Assembly (NCBI RefSeq): GCF_001667585.1
Contig: NZ_LZJZ01000027.1
Coordinates: forward strand, 62,001 to 126,000
Source: Mycobacterium sp. E2733
GTDB lineage: Bacteria; Actinomycetota; Actinomycetes; Mycobacteriales; Mycobacteriaceae
DNA length: 64,000 bases
Reading direction: 5' to 3'
Both the position numbers and the translations under genes were made by a program. This document shows positions 1 to 8,947 of this stretch, in pieces (within the stretch, counting starts at the first letter, position 1; each line of letters opens with the position of its first letter). The notes below the pieces were generated by a model, which was not told the DNA's origin, ran no database searches, and saw nothing but the letters and a program-made list of their open reading frames with translations.

Positions 1-3000
1 TGGCTGCAGCAAGTCGACGGCCCGACCGACCAGTTCAACCAGACCATGGTGGTGCAGGCCCCGGCCGGCGTCACCGGCGAAGACGTCCAGGTGGTGCTGC
101 AGTCGCTGCTGGACCGGCACGCCACGCTGCGGATGCGCGTCGACGACGACGGCGCCGGCGGCTGGTCGATGGAGGTGCCCGAGGTCGGCGCGGTCGATGC
201 CGGCGCCTGCATGGACACCGTCGACACGCTGTCCGACGCGACCCTGGTGGCGGCGCGCTCGCAGCTCAACCCCGCGGCGGGCACCATGCTCCGCGCGGTG
301 TGGGCGGAATCCACCGCCCAGTTGGCGTTGATCATTCACCACCTGGCCGTCGACGGGGTGTCGTGGCGAATCCTGTTGGAAGACTTGAACATTGCTTGGG
401 CGCAGCACCACAGCGGCCAGCCGGTCGCACTGCCGGCGGGCGGGACGTCTTTCGCCCGGTGGACCGCGATGCTGGAAGAGCACGCCCAGCGGCCCGAGGT
501 GATCGAACAGGCCGACGCGTGGCGGCAGGTCGCGGCGACCCCGGCGCTGTTGCCGGCGGTGCGCCCCGACGTCGACACCTACGAGACGGCCAAGCAGCTG
601 TCGGTATCGCTGGATGTCGAGACCACCCGGCAGTTGCTGGGTGAGGTGCCCGCGGCGTTCCACGCCGGTGTGCAGGACATCCTGTTGATCGCATTCGGGC
701 TGGCCTGGGCGCGGTTCGTGGGCACCGGCGCGGCGATCGGGATCGACGTCGAGGGCCACGGCCGTCACGAGGAACTGGGTCAGCACGTGGACCTGTCCCG
801 CACGGTGGGCTGGTTCACCACCAAGTACCCGGTCGCGCTGACCGTCGGCGATCTGGACTGGGAACAGGTCATGGCGGGCGATCCCGCGCTCGGAGTGCTG
901 GTCAAGAAGGCCAAGGAACAGCTGCGCGCGCTCCCGGACCCGCTGACCTACGGGCTGCTGCGGTACATGAACGCCGACGTCGACCTGGACGGTTCCGACC
1001 CGGTGATCGGGTTCAACTACTTGGGCCGACTCGGCGCGGCGGCGGACCTGCCCGGCGAGATGTGGCGGATCAGCCAGGACAGCCTGTCGTTCACCGGCGC
1101 CGCCAGCGCGGCGCTGCCCATGCCGTTGATGCACACCGTCGACCTCAATGCCGGGACCATGGACACCGAGGCCGGTCCGCACCTGCAGGCCAACTGGACG
1201 TGGGCGCCCTCGGCGCTGGATCACGAGCAGGTCAGCCGGTTGAGCCAGTTGTGGTTCGAGGCCCTGGCCGGCATCTGCGCGCACGTGCGCAGCGGTGGTG
1301 GCGGCCTGACCCCGTCGGACATCGCCCCCGCCCGGCTGAACCAGGAGCAGCTCGACGACCTCTGCCAGCAATACGCGGTCGCCGACGTCTTGCCGTTGAC
1401 CCCGCTGCAGCAGGGGCTGCTTTTCCACGCCAGCTTCGCGCACGACATCGGCGACGACGTGTACGCGGTGCAGCTCGGCATCACCGTCACCGGTGACCTC
1501 GACCCGCGCCGCCTGCGCGAGGCCGTCCACGCCGTCGTCAACCGGCACCCCAACCTGGCGGCCCGGTTCTGCCCCCAATTCGGCGAGCCGGTGCAGGTCC
1601 TCCCGGCCGCCCCGGCGATGGCGTGGCGGTACATCCAGCTCGGCGCCGAAGACCTCGACCCCGACGACAAGATCGAACAGCTCTGCGCCGCCGAGCGCGC
1701 CGCGGTCAGCGACCTCGCCAACCGGCCCGCCTTCCGGGCGGCGTTGATCCGCACGGCCGACAACCGGCACCGGTTCGTGCTCACCAACCACCACATCGTG
1801 ATGGACGGGTGGTCGCTGCCGATCCTGCTGCGTGAGATTCTCACCAGCTACTACGGGGATCGCCTGCCCGCGCCCGCGTCCTACCGCAGCTACCTGACCT
1901 GGCTCGCGGCCCAGGACCGAGAGGCCGCCCGCGCGGCCTGGGGCGAGGTGATGGCCGGGTTCGAAAGCCCCACGCTGGTGGGCCCCCCGGCCCGGTTGAG
2001 CCTCGGGCGGCGGGGCGTCGAGTCGTATCGGCTGCCTGCCGAGATCACGCGCGCGCTGGGCGAGCTCGCCCGTTCCTGCCACACCACGATCAACACCGTG
2101 CTGCAGGCGGCCTGGGCGCAACTGCTTATGCGATTGACCGGCCAGTACGACGTGGCCTTCGGCACCGCGGTCTCCGGTCGCCCGGCCGATCTGGCCGGCG
2201 CCGAATCGATGGTGGGCCTGTTGATCAACACGGTGCCGGTGCGCGCCCACATCACCGCGGCGACCACCGTGGCCGAGCTACTGCAACAGCTGCAAAACGC
2301 CCACAACAACACGATCGAGCACGAGCACCTGGCGCTGAACGAGATTCACCGGGTCACCGGCCACGACCAGCTGTTCGACACGCTGTTCCTGTACGAGAAC
2401 TACCCGATCGACACCAGCGTCCCGTTGGGTTTCCACGAGCTGGCGATCACCGACGTCACCAACCGCGAGTACAACCACTATCCGCTCGCGGTGATGGCGC
2501 TTCCGGGACGTGAGCTGGGACTGCGCGTCGAGTTCGACACCAGCGTCTTCGACACGGCGGCGATCGAGTCGATGATTGAGCGGTTCGAGCGGGTGCTGGG
2601 GGCGATGACCGCCGATGCGAGCCAGCGGCTGTCGTCGATGGACGTGTTGGACGTCGGCGAGCGCGCCCGCCTCGACGAGTGGGGCAACCGGGCGGTGTTG
2701 ACCGCGCGGTTGGGCGCGACGACGTCCATCCCGGCGTTGTTCGCCAAGCAGGTGGCCCGTGTTCCGGAGGCTCCGGCGCTGACGTTCGAGGGCCAGTCGA
2801 TGACCTACCGGGAACTCGACGAGGCCGCCAACCGGCTCGCACACCTGCTCGCCGAGCACGGCGCGCGCCCGGGCGAAAGCGTGGCGCTGCTGTTCCCCCG
2901 GTCGGCCGACGCGATCGTGTCGATACTGGCGGTGCTGAAGACCGGGGCGGCATACCTGCCGATCGACCCGGCCGTCCCGGCGTCGCGGATCGAGTTCGTG

Positions 3001-5778
3001 CTTGCCGACGCCACCCCGGTCGCCGTGGTCACGACCGCGGAATTGCGGTCGCGGGTGGACGGCTCCGGGCTGATGGTCATCGATGTCGACGACGCGCCGG
3101 TGGACACCCAGCCCGCCACCGCGTTGCCGGGCCCCTCGCCGGAGGACATCGCCTACCTGATCTACACGTCCGGCACCACGGGCGTCCCGAAGGGCGTGGC
3201 GGTCACCCACCACAACGCCACCCAGCTGCTGGAGAAGCTGCACGCGCACCTGCCGGACCCGGGCGTGTGGGCGCAGTGGCACTCGCTGGTGTTCGACGTG
3301 TCGGTGCACGAGATCTTCGGCGCGCTGTTGCACGGCGGCCGGCTGGTCGTGGTGCCCGAGTCGGTGGCCGGTTCGCCGAAGGACCTGCACGCGTTGCTGG
3401 TCGCGGAGAACGTCACCGTGCTCAGCCAGACCCCGTCGGCGGTGGGCATGCTGTCGCCCGAGGGGCTGGAGTCGACGGCCCTGGTTGTCGCCGGTGAGGC
3501 CTGCCCGCCCGAGGTGGTGGACCGGTGGGCGCCGGGCCGCGTGATGATCAACGCCTACGGCCCCACCGAAGGCACGGTGTACGCGGCGATGAGCGCCCCG
3601 TTGAACCCCGACACGGGGGCGCCGATCGGTTCCCCGGTTCCCGGGGCGGCGCTGTTCGTTCTGGACAAGTGGCTGCGGCCGGCGCCGGAGGGCGTCGTCG
3701 GTGAGCTCTACATCGCCGGTCGCGGCGTGGCCTGTGGCTATGCGCGTCGCTCGGGTCTGACGGCCTCGCGGTTCGTGGCGTGCCCGTTCGGGGCGCCGGG
3801 CGCGCGCATGTATCGCACCGGCGACCTGGTGCGGTGGGGCGCCGACGGTCAGCTGCAATACCTGGGCCGCGTCGACGAGCAGGTCAAGATCCGCGGTTAC
3901 CGCATCGAGCTCGGCGAAATCCAGGCGGCCCTGGCCGGTCTGGACCGGGTCGAGCAGGCGGCGGTGATCGCCCGTGAAGACCGCCCCGGCGACAAGCGGC
4001 TGGTCGGTTACATCACCGGGTCCGCGGATCCGGCCGAGGTCCGTGCCCAGTTGGGCGAGCGGCTGCCGGCCTACATGGTGCCGGTCGCGGTGGTGGTGCT
4101 GGACGCGCTGCCGTTGACGGTCAACGGCAAACTCGACAAGCGGGCCCTGCCCGCCCCGGAGTACCAGAAGACCGGTGGTGAATACCGGGCGCCGGCCACC
4201 CCCATCGAAGAGACCTTGGCCGAAATCTACGCCGGAGTCCTTGGGCTGCAGCGGGTTTCGGTCGAGGACTCGTTCTTCGACCTCGGTGGCGATTCCCTTT
4301 CCGCGATGCGGGTGATCGCCGAGATCAACACTGCCCTCGACTCCAACCTCTCCGTGCGCACCCTGTTCGAGGCGCCGTCGGTGCGACGCCTCGGCCAGCG
4401 GGCGGAACACGATGCCAGCGGTGTGGACGACGTCGACGGCGGCGGCCCCAGCTTTGGGTCCGTGCACGGCCGTGACGCCACCCAGGTCTACGCCAGCGAT
4501 CTGACACTGGACAAGTTCATCGATGCCGCGACGCTGAGCAACGCGCCGTCGCTGCCCGGCCCGAGCTCGGAGGTGCGGACGGTCCTGTTGACCGGCGCGA
4601 CCGGCTTCCTGGGTCGGTACCTGGCGCTGCAGTGGCTCGAGCAGCTGGAGCTGGTCGACGGCAAGCTGATCTGCCTGGTGCGCGCCGGCTCCGACGAGGA
4701 GGCGCGGCAGCGGCTGGAGAAGACGTTCGACAGCGGCGACCCGCAGTTGTTGCGGTATTTCCAGGAACTGGCGGCCGACCACCTGGAGGTCATCGCCGGC
4801 GACAAGGGCGCGGCGAACCTGGGCCTCGACGAGCAGACCTGGCAGCGGCTGGCCGACAGCGTCGACCTGATCGTCGACTCGGCGGCACTGGTCAACGGGG
4901 TCCTGCCCTACAGCGAGCTGTTCGGCCCCAACGTGGCGGGCACCGCGGAGCTGATCCGGGTGGCGCTGACCACGAAGCTGAAGCCGTATGCGTACGTGTC
5001 GACCTCCGATGTGGGCCGCCAGATCGACCCGGCGGTGTTCACCGAGGACGCCGACATCCGGGTCATCAGCCCGATCCGCAAGATCGACGGCAGCTACGCC
5101 AACGGTTACGGCAACAGCAAGTGGGCGGGTGAGGTGTTGCTGCGCGAGGCCCACGACCTGTGCGGGTTGCCGGTCTCGGTGTTCCGATCCGACATGATCC
5201 TGTCCGACACCAGCTACGCCGGTCAGTTCAACCTGTCGGACATGTTCACCCGGATGGTGTTGAGCCTGGTGGCCACCGGCATCGCGCCGCGCTCGTTCTA
5301 CCAGCTGGATGCCGAGGGCAACCGGCAACGCGCGCACTTCGATGCGCTGCCGGTGGAGTTCGTCGCCGAGGCGGTCACCACGCTGGGCAGCCAGGTGGTC
5401 GAAGGGTTCGAGACGTATCACGTGATGAACCCGCACGACGACGGCATCGGCATCGACGAGTATGTCGACTGGCTGATCGAGGCCGGCTACCCGATCGAGC
5501 GGATCGACGACTTCGGGGTGTGGCTCGAGCGGTTTGAGGCGGCGCTGCGTGACCTGCCGGAGTGGCAGCGCAAGCACTCGGTGCTGCAGATGTTGCAGGT
5601 GCCGGGCTACAACCAGCTGCAGGCCCCGGAGCCGGCCAGCGGCTCCTTCGCCCCGACCGACCGTTTCCGCGGCGCGGTGCAGGAAGCCAAGATCGGCGCC
5701 GACAACGACATCCCGCACATCTCGCCGCCGGTGATCGTCAAATACGTCACCGACCTGCAACTCTTCGGTTTGCTCTAA
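1..5778 (+). CDS. Nonribosomal peptide synthetase, C-terminal part (E-C-A-T-R), 5' end outside window
   Basis: The frame is open from base 1, so the protein starts upstream. Domain order by nucleotide: epimerization domain to about 1330 ([26 protein letters not shown]), condensation domain about 1390-2690 ([23 protein letters not shown]), adenylation domain about 2700-4160 ([35 protein letters not shown]), carrier protein at about 4270 ([13 protein letters not shown]), and an NAD(P)-dependent reductase from about 4580 ([22 protein letters not shown]). A terminal reductase releases the peptide as an aldehyde or alcohol. An E domain before a final module without one predicts a D-residue followed by an L-residue reduced to an amino alcohol, which fits D-Ala-L-alaninol of mycobacterial glycopeptidolipids (Mps2/PstB type). 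That assignment is inference. The hand-read specificity residues are D-V-H-S-V-A-A-V-Y-K, which I cannot assign to a substrate. Confidence 0.93.
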   Translation, partial: WLQQVDGPTDQFNQTMVVQAPAGVTGEDVQVVLQSLLDRHATLRMRVDDDGAGGWSMEVPEVGAVDAGACMDTVDTLSDATLVAARSQLNPAAGTMLRAVWAESTAQLALIIHHLAVDGVSWRILLEDLNIAWAQHHSGQPVALPAGGTSFARWTAMLEEHAQRPEVIEQADAWRQVAATPALLPAVRPDVDTYETAKQLSVSLDVETTRQLLGEVPAAFHAGVQDILLIAFGLAWARFVGTGAAIGIDVEGHGRHEELGQHVDLSRTVGWFTTKYPVALTVGDLDWEQVMAGDPALGVLVKKAKEQLRALPDPLTYGLLRYMNADVDLDGSDPVIGFNYLGRLGAAADLPGEMWRISQDSLSFTGAASAALPMPLMHTVDLNAGTMDTEAGPHLQANWTWAPSALDHEQVSRLSQLWFEALAGICAHVRSGGGGLTPSDIAPARLNQEQLDDLCQQYAVADVLPLTPLQQGLLFHASFAHDIGDDVYAVQLGITVTGDLDPRRLREAVHAVVNRHPNLAARFCPQFGEPVQVLPAAPAMAWRYIQLGAEDLDPDDKIEQLCAAERAAVSDLANRPAFRAALIRTADNRHRFVLTNHHIVMDGWSLPILLREILTSYYGDRLPAPASYRSYLTWLAAQDREAARAAWGEVMAGFESPTLVGPPARLSLGRRGVESYRLPAEITRALGELARSCHTTINTVLQAAWAQLLMRLTGQYDVAFGTAVSGRPADLAGAESMVGLLINTVPVRAHITAATTVAELLQQLQNAHNNTIEHEHLALNEIHRVTGHDQLFDTLFLYENYPIDTSVPLGFHELAITDVTNREYNHYPLAVMALPGRELGLRVEFDTSVFDTAAIESMIERFERVLGAMTADASQRLSSMDVLDVGERARLDEWGNRAVLTARLGATTSIPALFAKQVARVPEAPALTFEGQSMTYRELDEAANRLAHLLAEHGARPGESVALLFPRSADAIVSILAVLKTGAAYLPIDPAVPASRIEFVLADATPVAVVTTAELRSRVDGSGLMVIDVDDAPVDTQPATALPGPSPEDIAYLIYTSGTTGVPKGVAVTHHNATQLLEKLHAHLPDPGVWAQWHSLVFDVSVHEIFGALLHGGRLVVVPESVAGSPKDLHALLVAENVTVLSQTPSAVGMLSPEGLESTALVVAGEACPPEVVDRWAPGRVMINAYGPTEGTVYAAMSAPLNPDTGAPIGSPVPGAALFVLDKWLRPAPEGVVGELYIAGRGVACGYARRSGLTASRFVACPFGAPGARMYRTGDLVRWGADGQLQYLGRVDEQVKIRGYRIELGEIQAALAGLDRVEQAAVIAREDRPGDKRLVGYITGSADPAEVRAQLGERLPAYMVPVAVVVLDALPLTVNGKLDKRALPAPEYQKTGGEYRAPATPIEETLAEIYAGVLGLQRVSVEDSFFDLGGDSLSAMRVIAEINTALDSNLSVRTLFEAPSVRRLGQRAEHDASGVDDVDGGGPSFGSVHGRDATQVYASDLTLDKFIDAATLSNAPSLPGPSSEVRTVLLTGATGFLGRYLALQWLEQLELVDGKLICLVRAGSDEEARQRLEKTFDSGDPQLLRYFQELAADHLEVIAGDKGAANLGLDEQTWQRLADSVDLIVDSAALVNGVLPYSELFGPNVAGTAELIRVALTTKLKPYAYVSTSDVGRQIDPAVFTEDADIRVISPIRKIDGSYANGYGNSKWAGEVLLREAHDLCGLPVSVFRSDMILSDTSYAGQFNLSDMFTRMVLSLVATGIAPRSFYQLDAEGNRQRAHFDALPVEFVAEAVTTLGSQVVEGFETYHVMNPHDDGIGIDEYVDWLIEAGYPIERIDDFGVWLERFEAALRDLPEWQRKHSVLQMLQVPGYNQLQAPEPASGSFAPTDRFRGAVQEAKIGADNDIPHISPPVIVKYVTDLQLFGLL

Positions 5779-5921
5779 GCGCTGCTTCGAAAACACCTCG
5801 GCGCCAACGGCTTTCGCTAGCCGATGACAACGTCTCGGTGTCCGGGGCATGGCGCGGCGATCCGTGACTGACATGGCCGATGATCGTGACGGTGTCCCGC
5901 CAGTACACTCAGATGCTCACC

Positions 5922-6503
5922 ATGACAACAGCCCGCGTGCCCAAATTGCCGCTCGACGAGGCCACGGCCGCCGCCGACGAAGCGGCCGTGCCGAACTACA
6001 TGGCCGAACTGAGCATCTTCCAGGTGCTGCTCAACCACCCGCCGCTGGCACGCGCCATCAACGACCTCCTCGCCACCATGCTCTGGCACGGTGCGCTCGA
6101 CCCGCGCTTACGCGAACTGGTGATCATGCGGATCGGCTGGCTCACCGCATGCGACTACGAATGGACGCAGCACTGGCGCGTCGCGTCGAGGCTGGGCGTG
6201 GCCCCCGCCGACCTGCTCGGCGTGCGCGACTGGCGGGCGCACGACGGGTTCGGCGCAGGCGAACGCGCCGTGCTGGCGGCTACCGACGACGTGGTCCGCG
6301 ACGGCGCGGTGAGCGCCGCGAGCTGGGCCGCCTGCGAGCGCGAATTAGGCGGCGACACAACGGTTCTCATCGAACTCGTCACCGCGATCGGCGCGTGGCG
6401 GATGGTCGCGTCGCTGCTGCAGAGCCTCCAGGTCCCGCTGGAGGAGGGCGTGGCCAGCTGGCCGCCGGACGGCCGGTCACCCGCGGACGCCGTCATCGAT
6501 TGA
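5922..6503 (+). CDS. Carboxymuconolactone decarboxylase/AhpD-fold protein (Rv1531-like)
   Basis: A 193-residue all-helical protein of the CMD/AhpD family, usually peroxidase-like or decarboxylase enzymes. The family motif is seen as E65, C77 and H84 (RELVIMRIGWLTACDYEW). In AhpD a second, resolving cysteine lies three residues after the first; here that position is E80, so a two-cysteine thiol peroxidase cycle is unlikely. I chose ATG 5922; in-frame ATGs at 5880 and 5913 only add a weak N-terminal tail. It lies about 140 bp after the NRPS and 32 bp before the nitronate monooxygenase, in the same order as M. tuberculosis Rv1531 and Rv1533. Substrate unknown. Confidence 0.85.
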   Translation: MTTARVPKLPLDEATAAADEAAVPNYMAELSIFQVLLNHPPLARAINDLLATMLWHGALDPRLRELVIMRIGWLTACDYEWTQHWRVASRLGVAPADLLGVRDWRAHDGFGAGERAVLAATDDVVRDGAVSAASWAACERELGGDTTVLIELVTAIGAWRMVASLLQSLQVPLEEGVASWPPDGRSPADAVID

Positions 6504-6535
6504 CATATCGATCGGTTGCTCTTTAGCGTCGGGCA
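6500..6535 (+). promoter_or_regulatory. Leaderless-type promoter of the nitronate monooxygenase gene
   Basis: TTGACA at 6500-6505, an 18-bp spacer and TAGCGT at 6524-6529 end seven bases before ATG 6536, the spacing expected if transcription starts at the A of the start codon. The -35 overlaps the stop codon of the preceding gene and lies inside two ATCGAT hexamers (6495-6500 and 6507-6512) that form an inverted repeat and could be an operator. Confidence 0.6.
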
Positions 6536-7660
6536 ATGCGTACCAGAGTCGCCGAAATGCTCGGCGTCGAGTTCCCCATCTGCGCCTTCAGCCATTGCCG
6601 CGATGTGGTGGCCGCGGTGACCAATGCGGGCGGATTCGGCATCCTCGGCGCGGTGGCGCACAGCCCGCAGCGGTTGCAGAACGAACTCACTTGGATCGAG
6701 GAGCAGACGGGCGGCAAGCCCTTCGGGGTGGACCTGCTGCTGCCGCCCAAGTACGTCGGCGCGGACGAAGGCGGCATCGACGCCAAACAGGTGCGGGCAC
6801 TGCTGCCCGAGGAGCACCGCGCGTTCGTCGACGACATCCTCGCGCGCTACGGGATCACGGCGCCGGCCCAGGAGACACGTGCCTCCGCCGGCGGCCTCAA
6901 CATCTCGCCCAAGGGCTACGAGCCGCTGCTGGACGTGGCGTTCGCCCACGACATTCGGCTGATCGCCAGCGCGCTCGGCCCGCCCCCGGCGGACCTCGTC
7001 GCACGCGCCCACGACCGCGAGGTCTTGGTGGCCGCGCTGGCCGGCACCACGCGCCACGCGCAACGGCACGCCGACGCCGGAGTCGACCTGATCGTCGCGC
7101 AGGGCACCGAGGCCGGGGGGCACACCGGCGAGGTCGCCACCATGGTCCTGGTTCCCGAGGTCGTAGATGCCGTGTCGCCGGTTCCCGTTCTCGCCGCGGG
7201 CGGCATCGCCCGCGGCCGCCAGATCGCGGCGGCGCTGGCCCTCGGCGCCGAAGGCGTGTGGTGCGGCTCGGTGTGGCTGACCACCGAAGAAGCCGAGACC
7301 CCACCGGTGGTCAAGGACAAGTTCCTGGCGGCCACCTCCTCGGACACGGTGCGGTCGCGGTCGATGACGGGCAAGCCGGCGCGGATGCTGCGTACGGCCT
7401 GGACCGACGAGTGGGAGCGGCCGGAGAAACCCGAGCCCCTCGGCATGCCGTTGCAGACCGCGCTGGTCACCGAACCGCAGGTGCGCATCAATCAGGCGGC
7501 CGCGCACCCGGGCGCCAAGGCCCGCGAGCTGGCCACCTACTTCGTCGGCCAGGTGGTCGGCTCGCTTGACCGGGTCCGCCCTGCGCGGGCGGTGGTGCTC
7601 GACATGGTCGAGGAGTTCATCGACACCATCGGGCGGCTCGAGGGCCTCGTCGAGAAGTGA
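6536..7660 (+). CDS. Nitronate monooxygenase family flavoprotein (Rv1533-like)
   Basis: This 374-residue protein has the TIM-barrel pattern of FMN-dependent nitronate monooxygenases (former 2-nitropropane dioxygenases), which oxidize alkyl nitronates such as propionate 3-nitronate. Support comes from the N-terminal segment RVAEMLGVEFPI, the FMN phosphate-binding run AQGTEAGGHTGEV near residue 190 with the family histidine, and AAGGIARGRQIAAAL near residue 220. Length and position match M. tuberculosis Rv1533 (about 375 residues). The start is fixed by the adjacent consensus promoter. The true physiological substrate is unknown; detoxification of nitro-compounds is the usual family role. Confidence 0.9.
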   Translation: MRTRVAEMLGVEFPICAFSHCRDVVAAVTNAGGFGILGAVAHSPQRLQNELTWIEEQTGGKPFGVDLLLPPKYVGADEGGIDAKQVRALLPEEHRAFVDDILARYGITAPAQETRASAGGLNISPKGYEPLLDVAFAHDIRLIASALGPPPADLVARAHDREVLVAALAGTTRHAQRHADAGVDLIVAQGTEAGGHTGEVATMVLVPEVVDAVSPVPVLAAGGIARGRQIAAALALGAEGVWCGSVWLTTEEAETPPVVKDKFLAATSSDTVRSRSMTGKPARMLRTAWTDEWERPEKPEPLGMPLQTALVTEPQVRINQAAAHPGAKARELATYFVGQVVGSLDRVRPARAVVLDMVEEFIDTIGRLEGLVEK

Positions 7661-7675
7661 CAGGGCTTTCCCCGC

Positions 7676-7695
7676 AAGGGTTTTGACACCCTTTT
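7676..7695 (+). terminator. Intrinsic terminator after the nitronate monooxygenase gene
   Basis: AAGGGT at 7676-7681 pairs with ACCCTT at 7688-7693 around a 6-nt loop and is followed by TT. It begins 16 bases after the stop codon. The stem is short, so it is a modest terminator. Confidence 0.5.
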
Positions 7696-7836
7696 CGGCC
7701 CGGCCGGGCGAACAAAAGATGAACAATCGGTGCCGGCCGGGCGCGCATACCCACAGGTCAAAGCCGCGAACCTGGCCGATTCCTGTGCAGCCGCCCCGGA
7801 AAACCGTAAAGATCGCGAAACGTGGAGCCGAGGAGT

Positions 7837-7865
7837 TTGACCCGGTCGGACCCGTCGTGCATTAT
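7837..7865 (+). promoter_or_regulatory. SigA-type promoter driving the M-box transcript
   Basis: TTGACC at 7837-7842 and CATTAT at 7860-7865 are separated by exactly 17 bp. The predicted transcription start near 7872 falls just before the first conserved riboswitch segment. Confidence 0.6.
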
Positions 7866-7871
7866 CGGTCG

Positions 7872-8035
7872 GGTAAGCACCTCGTTAGGTGAGGCGTCTA
7901 CACGAATACAGGCCACTGACCCCGAACGTCGAAAGACGCCCCGGGTCAGGACAGCTCCTCCCGGCTTAAGGGTTGAGCCCAGGTGGCTTCCGGGATACCG
8001 GACACGTCGTGTGGTGCCGAAGCTCTGACGAGAGG
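7872..8035 (+). ncRNA. M-box (Mg2+-sensing ykoK-type) riboswitch
   Basis: The conserved M-box 5' core GTTAGGTGAGG appears at 7884-7894, an internal AACGTCGAAAGACGCC-type segment near 7925, and the 3' core GCCGAAGCTCTGACG near 8016-8030. M-box RNAs fold on Mg2+ and usually switch off downstream expression. M. tuberculosis has one upstream of Rv1535, next to ileS, exactly this position. Boundaries are approximate because the fold was done by eye. Confidence 0.85.
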
Positions 8036-8046
8036 GGTGCGGATCT

Positions 8047-8064
8047 CCGACGTCGTCGGGTTTT
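8047..8064 (+). terminator. Candidate riboswitch-controlled terminator hairpin
   Basis: CCGAC (8047-8051) and GTCGG (8055-8059) form a compact hairpin with a GTC loop, followed by GTTTT. It starts about 12 bases after the M-box 3' core, where an expression-platform terminator is expected. Whether it competes with an antiterminator was not computed. Confidence 0.45.
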
Positions 8065-8137
8065 CGCTCCTCATGCTGCGCGCAAATCGCGTGCGGATAA
8101 CCACGCGCGTTCGTGACCGCGAGGAGGTGAGGGACAC

Positions 8138-8218
8138 ATGAGTTCCAGCGACAGTCCGGACCGAAGTCCGAACTCCGTCTCGTCCCGATCCGGTCTCCGG
8201 CACGACGTTCTCAGCTGA
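8138..8218 (+). CDS. Candidate 26-residue leader peptide downstream of the M-box
   Basis: ATG 8138 is preceded by GAGGAGGTGAGG (8121-8132), one of the strongest Shine-Dalgarno matches in the window, and the frame runs 26 codons to TGA 8216-8218. The product is Ser-rich (8 of 26 residues) with no recognisable domain: it opens MSSSDSPDRSPNSVSSRSGL. It sits between the riboswitch and the Rv1535-like gene, 122 bp before the latter. A regulatory uORF or a small protein are both possible. Protein-level existence is unproven. Confidence 0.4.
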   Translation: MSSSDSPDRSPNSVSSRSGLRHDVLS

Positions 8219-8340
8219 GCGCCGGAACTTTCGAGCAACGCTAAGTGGCTTATCGGCCAAGCGTTCTGGGATCGGAACCGCGACGGACTTCGACACGTCA
8301 GTCCAGTCAGTTCCCGTGAAATCCCCTCCAGGAGGCGACC

Positions 8341-8601
8341 ATGACCGCAGCTCTGCACGACGAAGTGGTAACCGAAGCGCCCGCCCGCACACTGACGGTG
8401 GTGCGCGACTCCGACACGGCCGCGACCACGGCTCAGGCCGCGATCCAGGCCCCGGCCAAGAAGGCCACCCGCCAGGTCAACAAGCAGCCCCTTCTCGCCG
8501 GCGACCCGCTGGTGGAGGGCGCCACCCGCCTGTTGAGCGTCCCGCTGCGCCACGTGTACGCGGCACTGTGGCGCGTCGGTGTGCTCGAAATCCAGGCCTG
8601 A
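8341..8601 (+). CDS. Small M-box-controlled protein (Rv1535 position)
   Basis: An 86-residue protein of unknown function with a good ribosome binding site (AGGAGGCGACC just before ATG 8341). The N-terminal half is Ala/Thr-rich and looks disordered; the C-terminal 35 residues (DPLVEGATRLLSVPLRHVYA and following) could form an amphipathic helix. No signal peptide or clear membrane segment. Its place behind an M-box and before ileS matches M. tuberculosis Rv1535, so expression should rise when Mg2+ is low; a role in Mg2+ stress is inference. Confidence 0.75.
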   Translation: MTAALHDEVVTEAPARTLTVVRDSDTAATTAQAAIQAPAKKATRQVNKQPLLAGDPLVEGATRLLSVPLRHVYAALWRVGVLEIQA

Positions 8602-8626
8602 TGCGATGAACAGTGATCAACCAAGG

Positions 8627-8681
8627 CTCCAAGGGGCTACCCGGCCGCAGGTGTTTCCTGAGGCCAGGTAGCCCCTTGGAG
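8627..8681 (+). terminator. Strong hairpin terminator after the Rv1535-like gene
   Basis: A perfect 15-bp inverted repeat (8627-8641 with 8667-8681, arms starting CTCCAAGGGGCTACC) around a 25-nt loop. No U-tract follows, as is common for mycobacterial terminators. It separates the M-box transcript from the T-box transcript of ileS. Confidence 0.75.
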
Positions 8682-8694
8682 TGCTCCGCCTGAG

Positions 8695-8947
8695 TAGAAT
8701 CGACCCACTGGCGTTGATCCGGCATCACCGGGGAGCCTTCGGAAGAACAGCCGGCTTCTTTCTCTGGCCAGCTCAGTAGAACCGAACGGGTGGGCCCGTC
8801 ACAGCCTCCAACGAGCGGCCACGCGACGGCGTGGCAAGCGGGGTGGTACCGCGGCGCTCGCGCAGGCAGCGCGTCGTCGTCCCCAACAGGCGCTACCAGT
8901 GCCCAACGGCACTGAGGCACAGGAGACGACGCACAAAGTGATTTCAA
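8695..8947 (+). ncRNA. T-box leader of ileS with AUC (Ile) specifier
   Basis: A -10 box TAGAAT at 8695-8700 gives a leader of about 240 nt. The specifier loop holds ATC at 8724-8726 within CCGGCATCACCGGGG, and the T-box sequence GGGTGGTACCGCGG is at 8841-8854. Downstream, GTCGTCGTCC (about 8874-8883) can pair with GGAGACGACG (about 8922-8932) near the start codon, so the switch probably acts on translation initiation, as described for actinobacterial ileS T-boxes, rather than by termination. Uncharged tRNA-Ile would turn on IleRS synthesis. Confidence 0.9.

Noticed and set aside
46..48. ATG at 46 as the start of the NRPS gene
   Set aside because: The same frame is open to base 1 with NRPS-like sequence ([15 protein letters not shown]), so the real start is outside the window.
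2278..5874. A 1198-codon open frame antisense to the NRPS
   Set aside because: It is Arg/Gln/His/Val-rich without any domain and mirrors the codon positions of the NRPS; typical GC-rich shadow frame.
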